Shown here: positions 15,311 to 20,900 of the stretch, one piece after another
Layout: each line of letters starts with the position of its first letter
Numbering within the stretch: the stretch's first letter is position 1
DNA from: MGOM01 sp035693825
GTDB taxonomy: Bacteria > Chloroflexota > Anaerolineae > Anaerolineales > E44-bin32
Direction: 5' to 3'
Assembly (NCBI GenBank): GCA_035693825.1
Contig: DASSGB010000236.1
Location: forward strand, 1-20,900
DNA length: 20,900 nt
Made by a program: the position numbers and the translations under genes
Notes under the pieces: generated by a model
Told to the model about the DNA's origin: nothing
What the model saw: the letters and a program-made list of their open reading frames with translations, nothing else
Database searches by the model: none

Positions 15311-15400
15311 GCCTGCCCCACCCCCTTGTCCCCCCTCTCCGCAAGCCACCTTCACGAGGAACTCGTGGTCGCCGCGGCGAGGGGGGCCGGGGGGGTGAAG
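15311..15400. repeat. Long GC-rich palindromic element between cooS and acsB
   Basis: A C-rich left part (CCACCCCC...CCCCCCTCTCCGC) faces a G-rich right part (GCGGCGAGGGGGG...GGGGGGTG), giving an imperfect long stem. Inside it CACGAG (15353-15358) and CTCGTG (15362-15367) form a perfect 6-bp hairpin with a GAA loop. It fills most of the 162-bp gap. Confidence 0.5.
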
Positions 15401-15449
15401 CCGAACAACTCTCAGCTGACCCACACCCCCAAGCGACTGGAGGGCTAGC

Positions 15450-17741
15450 ATGTCCCGCTATATTGCCACCCGAGCCATCCGCGGCGCCAACGTCATCGTC
15501 GAAGAAGCCGAGACGATGCTGCAGCGTGCGCTCAGTGAGAAAGGCGCCGACACGGCCGTGGCTTTCCCCAACACCGCCTACCATCTGCCGCTCATCCTGG
15601 GCATGACCGGGCGCGAGGTCACCAAGATCGGTGAGCTGCAGCCCGTCGTCGAGGAGGCGCGCCGCCTGCTGCATCCCGTCCCGCCCGAACGCCGCTGGAC
15701 GCCTTACCTGGGCGAGACGCTCGACAGCGGCATGGCGACTCTTCTGGCCGAAGAGACCATCAGCGCCCTGCGCTTCGCCTACGGCACGCAGCCTGAGCGG
15801 CTGCCCGGCTTCCACCTGGCCGGCGGCACGGCCTTCACCAGTCCGGACGAAGGCGCCGACTCGGCCGCCAATGGAAACGGCCACCTCAACGGACCGATCG
15901 ACGATATCCAGCTCCGCTCGTGGGGCATCCAGCTCGTCGACGGGCGCATGCCGGGATTCGCCGCCATCGTCGGCTGCGCCAAGTCGAACGAGGTGGCGGT
16001 CAAGATCGTGCGCGAGCTGCAGCGCCGCAACATCCTGACCTTCCTGTGCGGCAATGTGAACGGTCGCAGCATCATCCACCAGCTCCAGGAAGAAGGCGTC
16101 GAGCTCGGATACGACACGTACACCGTGCCCTTCGGCACCGACACCGTCTCGGCCATCTACGCCCTGGGCTTCGCCGTGCGTTCGGCCCTGACCTTCGGCG
16201 GGATGAAGGGCGGCCAGGCCCGCGACATCCTGCTCTACAACAAGAACCGCGTCTTCGCCTTCGTCCTGGCGCTGGGCGAGGTCGACGATCTGAAGTACGC
16301 CACCGCCGCCGGGGCCATCAACTTCGGCTTCCCGGTGGTGGCCGACACGATCATCCCCGAGATCCTGCCGACGGGCGTCACGACCTACGAGCACGTCGTG
16401 TCGATGCCCTTCAACGAGATCCCCGGCAAGGACGATCTGGAGCGCGCCGAGCGTCTGGTGCAGAAGTGCATCGAGGTGCGCGGCGTCAAAGTCAAGGTCA
16501 CCGACGTGCCCATCCCGGTGCCGTACGGCTCGGCCTTCGAGGGCGAGGTCGTCCGCAAGAACGACATGCGAGTCGAATTCGGCGGCAAGAAGAGCCGGGC
16601 CTTCGAGTACCTGTTCATGGAAGACCTGGACAAGGTCGAAGACGGCAAGATCGAGGTCATCGGGCCCGGGTTCGAGTCGGTCGAAGCCCAGGGCGCGATG
16701 GACCTGGGCATCCTCGTCCGCGTGGCCGGCCGCAAGATGGAGAAAGACTTCGAGCCGGTGCTGGAGCGCCAGATCCACTACTTCATCAACGGCGCCTCCG
16801 GCATCCAGCACATCGGCCAGCGCGACATCGCCTGGATCCGCATCGGCAACGGCCCGGCCGACAAGGGTTTCAACCTCAAGCATTTCGGCGACATCCTGCA
16901 CGCGCGCTTCCACGACGATTTCGGCAGCATCGTCGACAAGGTGCAGGTGACCATCGTCACCGATCCGGCCCTGCACGCCGAGTGGCTGGCGAAAGCCCGC
17001 GTGGCCTACGAGGAGCGCAACGTCCGCATCGGGTCGATGGTCGATGAAAGCGTCGACACCTTCTACTCGTGCACGCTGTGCCAGTCGTTTGCGCCCAATC
17101 ACGTGTGCATCATCAGCCCGGAGCGGCTGGGATTGTGCGGCGCCTACAACTGGCTCGACTGCAAGGCCTCCAACCAGATCAACCCCACCGGCCCCAACCA
17201 GCCGATCAAGAAGGCCCAGGTGCTGGATTCGGTCAAGGGCTACTTCAGCGGCGTGACCGAATTCGCTTACGGGGCGAGCCATCAGCAGGTCAGCGACGTC
17301 TCCATGTACTCGATCATGGAGAACCCGATGACCGCCTGCGGCTGCTTCGAGTGCATCTGCATGGTCATTCCCGAGGCCAACGGGGTGATGATCGTCAGCC
17401 GCGAGGACACCAGCATGACTCCGGCCGGCATGACCTTCTCGACCCTGGCCGGCGTCGCCGGCGGCGGGCTGCAGACCCCGGGCGTCATGGGGCACGGCAA
17501 GTTCTACATCCTGAGCCCGAAGTTCCTCTCGGCCGACGGCGGGTTCAAGCGCGTGGTGTGGATGTCGTCGGTGCTCAAGGAGCAGATGGCCGAGCAGCTC
17601 AAGCAGGTGGCCGTCCGCGAAGGCGATCCCGACCTGATCGACAAGATCGCCGACGATCGCGTCGCCACCGACGTGGAAGGCACCGTGAAGTATGTCACCG
17701 AGAAGGGGCATCCGGCCCTCTCGATGCCGCCTCTGATGTAA
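15450..17741 (+). CDS. acsB: CO-methylating acetyl-CoA synthase, bacterial type
   Basis: AcsB joins a methyl group from the corrinoid protein, CO from CODH and CoA into acetyl-CoA at the Ni-Ni-[4Fe-4S] A-cluster. In this 763-residue protein the A-cluster cysteines are C541, C544, C553 and C563 (YSCTLCQ ... NHVC ... LGLCG), plus C630 and C632 of the CGC motif (TACGCFEC). All are shifted by 35 relative to Moorella AcsB (506, 509, 518, 528, 595, 597, from memory), so ligand spacing is identical and the extra length is N-terminal. The N-terminal CODH-contacting domain missing from archaeal CdhC is present. A low-complexity segment near 130-150 (SPDEGADSAANGNGHLNG) is the likely insertion. GGAGG seven bases upstream fixes ATG 15450. 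Confidence 0.97.
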   Translation: MSRYIATRAIRGANVIVEEAETMLQRALSEKGADTAVAFPNTAYHLPLILGMTGREVTKIGELQPVVEEARRLLHPVPPERRWTPYLGETLDSGMATLLAEETISALRFAYGTQPERLPGFHLAGGTAFTSPDEGADSAANGNGHLNGPIDDIQLRSWGIQLVDGRMPGFAAIVGCAKSNEVAVKIVRELQRRNILTFLCGNVNGRSIIHQLQEEGVELGYDTYTVPFGTDTVSAIYALGFAVRSALTFGGMKGGQARDILLYNKNRVFAFVLALGEVDDLKYATAAGAINFGFPVVADTIIPEILPTGVTTYEHVVSMPFNEIPGKDDLERAERLVQKCIEVRGVKVKVTDVPIPVPYGSAFEGEVVRKNDMRVEFGGKKSRAFEYLFMEDLDKVEDGKIEVIGPGFESVEAQGAMDLGILVRVAGRKMEKDFEPVLERQIHYFINGASGIQHIGQRDIAWIRIGNGPADKGFNLKHFGDILHARFHDDFGSIVDKVQVTIVTDPALHAEWLAKARVAYEERNVRIGSMVDESVDTFYSCTLCQSFAPNHVCIISPERLGLCGAYNWLDCKASNQINPTGPNQPIKKAQVLDSVKGYFSGVTEFAYGASHQQVSDVSMYSIMENPMTACGCFECICMVIPEANGVMIVSREDTSMTPAGMTFSTLAGVAGGGLQTPGVMGHGKFYILSPKFLSADGGFKRVVWMSSVLKEQMAEQLKQVAVREGDPDLIDKIADDRVATDVEGTVKYVTEKGHPALSMPPLM

Positions 17742-17746
17742 GACGC

Positions 17747-17834
17747 GTGACCCTCACCTCCTGGCCCCCTCTTTCGCTGAGCGGCCAAAGGTCCCGGAGC
17801 GCAGCGGAGGGAGATGGGGAAACGGGGGTGAGGG
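17747..17834. repeat. Palindromic repeat, CCCTCACC family, between acsB and acsD
   Basis: CCCTCACC at 17751-17758 pairs with GGTGAGGG at 17827-17834, bounding an imperfect inverted repeat. Its first twelve bases, GTGACCCTCACC, are identical to 8857-8868. It occupies nearly the whole 106-bp gap and ends 13 bases before the acsD start, overlapping its leader. Confidence 0.6.
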
Positions 17835-17847
17835 CAGGAGTCATACC

Positions 17848-18810
17848 ATGCCGATTGAAATCCCCAAAGAGAAATCCGCCGGCGTCGTGCGCACGGTCGC
17901 CCTGGGCGCCACCCAAGACCAGGGCGGAACGCGCGCTCGCAGCCTGACCCTCGGCGGCGACACGGCACTTCCTTACCTTGATTACGAAGGCAGCCTGCCC
18001 CATCGGGCGGCGCTGGCCGTCGAAATCCGCGATCGGAAGCCCGACGACTGGTCGCCGCTGCTCTACGCCGCGTGGGGCGAAGCCATGCAGGATCCGGGCG
18101 ACTGGGCACGGGCGGCCGAGGCCGCCGGCGCCGATCTGATCTACCTGGTGCTGAGCGCCACCAAGTCCGACGGTTCGAAGAACGACGCCGCCAACGCCCG
18201 AGCCGTCGTGCGCAAGGTGTTGAACGCCACGGGGCTGCCCATCGCCGTCGTCGGCCCGGGCCAGGCCGATCTCGACAACGAGCTCATCGTGGCCGCGGCC
18301 GAGGAGGCCAAGGGCGAGAAGGCGCTGATCGGAATCTGCGAGGACAAGAACTACCGGACGATCGTGGCCGCCGCCCTGGCCAACGACCACCTGGTGCAGT
18401 CCAAGACACCGATGGATGTCAACCTGTCCAAGCAGCTGGTCATCCTGATCCACGACATGGGCATGCCCCTCGAACGCATCGTGATGGATCCGACGACGGG
18501 CGCCCTCGGCTACGGCATCGAGTACGGCTACTCGGTCATGGAGCGACTGCGGCTGGCGGCTTTGCAGGGCGACAGCATGACCCAGCAGCCGATGATGGTC
18601 AACCCGGGCGAGGAAGCCTGGAAGGTGAAGGAATCGCGCGTGGGCGAAGGCGTGCCGTCTGCCTGGGGCGATTGGGAACGACGCGCGCTGAACTGGGAGG
18701 CCGTCACGGCCACAGCCTTGATTCTCAGCGGGGCCAACCTGATGGTCCTGCGGCACCCGACGACGCTGAAGCGCGTGCGGGCGCTGATCGACGATCTGAG
18801 AGCAGCCTGA
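17848..18810 (+). CDS. acsD: Corrinoid iron-sulfur protein small subunit (CdhD-type)
   Basis: AcsD pairs with AcsC to form the corrinoid iron-sulfur protein that carries the methyl group from methyltetrahydrofolate to acetyl-CoA synthase. The 320-residue product is close to the Moorella subunit (about 323). The N-terminal block near 35-60 (LGGDTALPYLDYEGSLPH) and the run IVMDPTTGALGYGIEYGYSV (about 211-230) are characteristic, and the overall pattern fits a TIM barrel. No cysteine FeS motif is expected or seen. GGAG about seven bases upstream supports ATG 17848. It is followed by acsC after 97 bp. Confidence 0.95.
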   Translation: MPIEIPKEKSAGVVRTVALGATQDQGGTRARSLTLGGDTALPYLDYEGSLPHRAALAVEIRDRKPDDWSPLLYAAWGEAMQDPGDWARAAEAAGADLIYLVLSATKSDGSKNDAANARAVVRKVLNATGLPIAVVGPGQADLDNELIVAAAEEAKGEKALIGICEDKNYRTIVAAALANDHLVQSKTPMDVNLSKQLVILIHDMGMPLERIVMDPTTGALGYGIEYGYSVMERLRLAALQGDSMTQQPMMVNPGEEAWKVKESRVGEGVPSAWGDWERRALNWEAVTATALILSGANLMVLRHPTTLKRVRALIDDLRAA

Positions 18811-18820
18811 CATCGCGGAC

Positions 18821-18876
18821 GTAGGGGCACGCCACCCTGGCACCGCCCGCCAGGGCAGGTGTGGCCGTGCCCCTAC
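18821..18876. repeat. 56-bp nested palindrome between acsD and acsC
   Basis: GTAGGGGCACG (18821-18831) and CGTGCCCCTAC (18866-18876) are a perfect 11-bp inverted repeat. Inner CCAC/GTGG and CCTGGC/GCCAGG pairs extend the stem. Its right end, GCCCCTACCC, recurs at 36-45. It lies 32 bp upstream of the acsC start and could act as an mRNA stability or processing hairpin; no T-run follows. Confidence 0.65.
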
Positions 18877-18907
18877 CCCGTGCGGATTGGGATCTGGAGG
18901 TTCGAAC

Positions 18908-20257
18908 ATGCCTCTTACCGGACTCGAAATCTACAAACTCCTCCCGCAGACCAACTGCAAGGAGTGCGGCTTCCCGACCTGCCTGGCCTTCGCCATGAAG
19001 CTGGCCGCCAAGCAGGCCGAGCTCAAGGCGTGCCCGTATGTCACCGAGGAATCCAAGAACAAACTCGAAGCAGCCTCGGCGCCGCCCATCCGCCTGGTCC
19101 GGCTGGGAAGCGATGCGGCCAAGATCGAGGTCGGCAACGAGACCGTCCTCTTCCGCCATGAGAAAACCTTCTTCCATCGCCCGGGATTGTTCCTGCACGT
19201 CAAGGACACCGAAGACCTTGATGCGTTGAAGGCTCGCGTGACCGAGGCGGATGCCTACCGCGCCGACTACGTCGGCATCAGCCTGGGCCTGGACGGATTC
19301 GCCGTCGAAGCCGCCTCGGGTGATCCGGCGAAGTACAAGGCCGCCGTGGCGGCCGTCGCCGGCGCGAGCCAGAAGCCCATCATCTTGATGGCGCCCACGC
19401 CCGATCTGGCGAAGGCCGGGCTCGAGGCGTGCGCCGATCGGCAGCCGCTGATCCACGCCGCGACTCCCGACAACTGGCAGGCGATGGCGGAAGTCGCCAA
19501 GGCCGCCAAAGTTCCCCTGGCCCTGCGCGCCGAGAGTCTGGAGGCGCTGGCCGACCTCACGCCGCAGCTGGTCAAGGCAGGATTGGAGGACCTCGTCCTC
19601 GATCCGATGGTCGCCGCTCACCGCGATTCGCTGCACAACCTGACGCACATGCGGCGCCTGGCGCTGAAGAAGACCTTCCGACCGCTGGGCTATCCCGTCA
19701 TCACCTTCCCCGGTGCGGGAGGCAAAGCCGACGAAGTCCTGCTCGCCGCACAGCACATCGCCAAGTACGGCGCGCTGGTCGTGCTCGAGTCGTTCGACCC
19801 GGCGTCGCTGTACCCGCTGCTCGTGCTGCGGCAGAACATCTACACCGACCCGCAGAAACCGATCCAGGTTCAGCCCGGGGTGTACGAGATCAACACCCCC
19901 GACGCCAAGGCGCCGATTCTCGTCACCACGAACTTCTCCATCACCTACTTCGCCGTCGCCAACGAGGTGGAAGGCTCCGGCTGGCCGGCCTGGCTGGTGG
20001 TCACCGACGCCGAGGGCATGAGTGTGCTGACGGCCTGGGCGGCGGGCAAGTTCGACGCCGAGCGAATCGGCAAGGCCGTCAAGGGAACCGGAGTCGGTGA
20101 GAAGGTCGGGCACAAGCGCGTGATCATTCCCGGGCAGGTGGCGGTGCTCTCGGGCGAGTTGGAAGAGGAGCTCCCCGGGTGGCAGATCATGGTCGGCCCG
20201 CGCGAGGCCGTCGATATCGGCGGCTTCCTGAAGGCCATGTGGCCGAACGGGCACTAG
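18908..20257 (+). CDS. acsC: Corrinoid iron-sulfur protein large subunit (CdhE-type)
   Basis: AcsC binds the corrinoid and one [4Fe-4S] cluster and shuttles the methyl group. The N-terminal cluster motif is C17-x2-C20-x4-C25 and C42 (NCKECGFPTC ... ACPY). A central TIM-barrel region follows (about 60-330), with the corrinoid-binding domain from about 340 to the end (ITYFAVANEVEGSGWPAW and following). At 449 residues it matches the Moorella protein (about 446). GGAGG seven bases before the ATG at 18908 sets the start; a longer reading from 18887 has no such site. It is the last recognisable pathway gene in the window; acsE, acsF/cooC and methyl-branch genes are not seen. Confidence 0.96.
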   Translation: MPLTGLEIYKLLPQTNCKECGFPTCLAFAMKLAAKQAELKACPYVTEESKNKLEAASAPPIRLVRLGSDAAKIEVGNETVLFRHEKTFFHRPGLFLHVKDTEDLDALKARVTEADAYRADYVGISLGLDGFAVEAASGDPAKYKAAVAAVAGASQKPIILMAPTPDLAKAGLEACADRQPLIHAATPDNWQAMAEVAKAAKVPLALRAESLEALADLTPQLVKAGLEDLVLDPMVAAHRDSLHNLTHMRRLALKKTFRPLGYPVITFPGAGGKADEVLLAAQHIAKYGALVVLESFDPASLYPLLVLRQNIYTDPQKPIQVQPGVYEINTPDAKAPILVTTNFSITYFAVANEVEGSGWPAWLVVTDAEGMSVLTAWAAGKFDAERIGKAVKGTGVGEKVGHKRVIIPGQVAVLSGELEEELPGWQIMVGPREAVDIGGFLKAMWPNGH

Positions 20258-20279
20258 GCACCGCATGTCAGGAGACGGG

Positions 20280-20900
20280 GTGAAGACCGCGGCGCGTATT
20301 CTGGCTGTCCTGGTGCCGCTGGCCACAGCCGTACTGGCCTGCGATCCGTTGGCGACGCCGACGGTCCTGGGCAACGTCGTCGCCCCCACGATCCTCACCC
20401 TACCTCCAGTGTGGACTCCTACCTGGGACGGAAAGCCGTCCCCGATTCCGGGCTGGGTCCGCATCTCGGGTCATCAGGTCGAGCTGCAGCTACCGGCGAC
20501 GTATTTCGGAGGCGATCCGGCCGCCCGCACCGAGGAGTTGACCAACTTGGCCGGCAGCCTGCCTCGTTACGCATGGCTGGCCGACCTGGTGCGCGCCGAC
20601 CCTGCGGCTTACGCGCTGCTGGCCGTCGACCCGGCCGGCGAGTCGGTCGTCACCGTCACGGTTCGAGATGTGCCCGTGGACCGGACGATGGCCCGGTATG
20701 TGGAAACCTGGATCGCGAATTCAGCCCGTCCAACGACGATCGCGACCGTCATCGAGAGGAACGTCGTGCATTTCCGCGACCAGGATACGGGTCGCGTCAT
20801 CCTTGAAATCGCCGCAGGGGACCAGGTCTCCTGGCAGTTGAGCTACCTGGTGCGTCGCGAGGGGCAGGTGTGGGCGTTCACCTTCGCCGTGGCCAAAGAT
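20280..20900 (+). CDS. Putative lipoprotein, 3' end beyond the window
   Basis: An open frame without stops runs from here to the window edge (207 codons seen). GTG at 20280 has AGGAG five bases upstream; ATG at 20265 is an in-frame alternative. The N-terminus is KTAARILAVLVPLATAVLAC: positive charge, hydrophobic core and a lipobox-like VLAC, predicting a membrane-anchored lipoprotein. The mature part is hydrophilic, with a short Pro/Thr-rich linker and then an alpha/beta region (VELQLPATYFGGD ... VVTVTVRDVPVDRTMARYVE) that reminds me of PsbP/Mog1-like domains, a weak guess. It starts 22 bp after acsC, close enough for read-through, but no link to acetyl-CoA metabolism is visible. Confidence 0.7.
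   Translation, partial: MKTAARILAVLVPLATAVLACDPLATPTVLGNVVAPTILTLPPVWTPTWDGKPSPIPGWVRISGHQVELQLPATYFGGDPAARTEELTNLAGSLPRYAWLADLVRADPAAYALLAVDPAGESVVTVTVRDVPVDRTMARYVETWIANSARPTTIATVIERNVVHFRDQDTGRVILEIAAGDQVSWQLSYLVRREGQVWAFTFAVAKD

Noticed and set aside
12813..17711. Very long minus-strand open frame (about 1630 codons) antisense to cooS and acsB
   Set aside because: Its translation is rich in His, Asp, Ala, Val and Arg without any domain, and it is the mirror of strongly conserved plus-strand genes. High GC with codon bias removes stops from this antisense frame.
1..20900. CRISPR array, tRNA or rRNA genes, transposase
   Set aside because: No regularly spaced repeats with unique spacers, no cloverleaf or rRNA core sequence and no transposase-like frame were seen in reading both strands.

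Overview
The window comes from a high-GC anaerobic bacterium that carries the carbonyl branch of the Wood-Ljungdahl pathway and a membrane-bound, energy-converting [NiFe] hydrogenase. Gene content and gene style (bacterial-type AcsB with its N-terminal domain, a DUF166 protein next to CODH/ACS, a pentapeptide-repeat protein, GC-rich dispersed palindromes between genes) suggest an uncultured Chloroflexota lineage such as Anaerolineae or a relative. This taxonomic placement is inference from gene content, not a marker-gene result.

Left half (90-8706, minus strand): a tightly packed, translationally coupled operon. It starts with a pentapeptide-repeat protein, followed by subunits homologous to complex I / Mbh-type hydrogenase in the order J(MbhD/E-like)-K-L-N/M-A-B-C-D-H-I. 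The D-like subunit keeps both CxxC pairs that hold a NiFe centre and the B-like subunit keeps the proximal FeS cysteines, so this is a group 4 hydrogenase and not an NADH dehydrogenase. No E, F or G subunits are seen. The I-like subunit has two [4Fe-4S] motifs, so ferredoxin is the likely electron partner.

Middle (8707-12313): an intergenic region with three GGTCA-type repeats at exact 11-bp spacing upstream of the hydrogenase operon, a set of GC-rich palindromic repeats, a two-component system (membrane PAS/HAMP histidine kinase and OmpR/PhoB-type regulator with a GTGA overlap), and a roughly 390-bp divergent control region.

Right half (12314-20257, plus strand): a DUF166 protein, then the CO dehydrogenase catalytic subunit, acetyl-CoA synthase, and the small and large corrinoid iron-sulfur protein subunits. 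In contrast to the hydrogenase operon these genes are separated by gaps of about 100-160 bp, and three of the four gaps hold a long palindromic element. A partial lipoprotein gene runs off the right edge.

Working model (inference): CODH/ACS makes acetyl-CoA from, or splits it into, a methyl group, CO and CoA. CO oxidation or reduction exchanges electrons with ferredoxin, and the hydrogenase couples ferredoxin and H2 to an ion gradient. The two-component system sits between the two modules and its regulator is the natural candidate for the 11-bp-phased repeat array.
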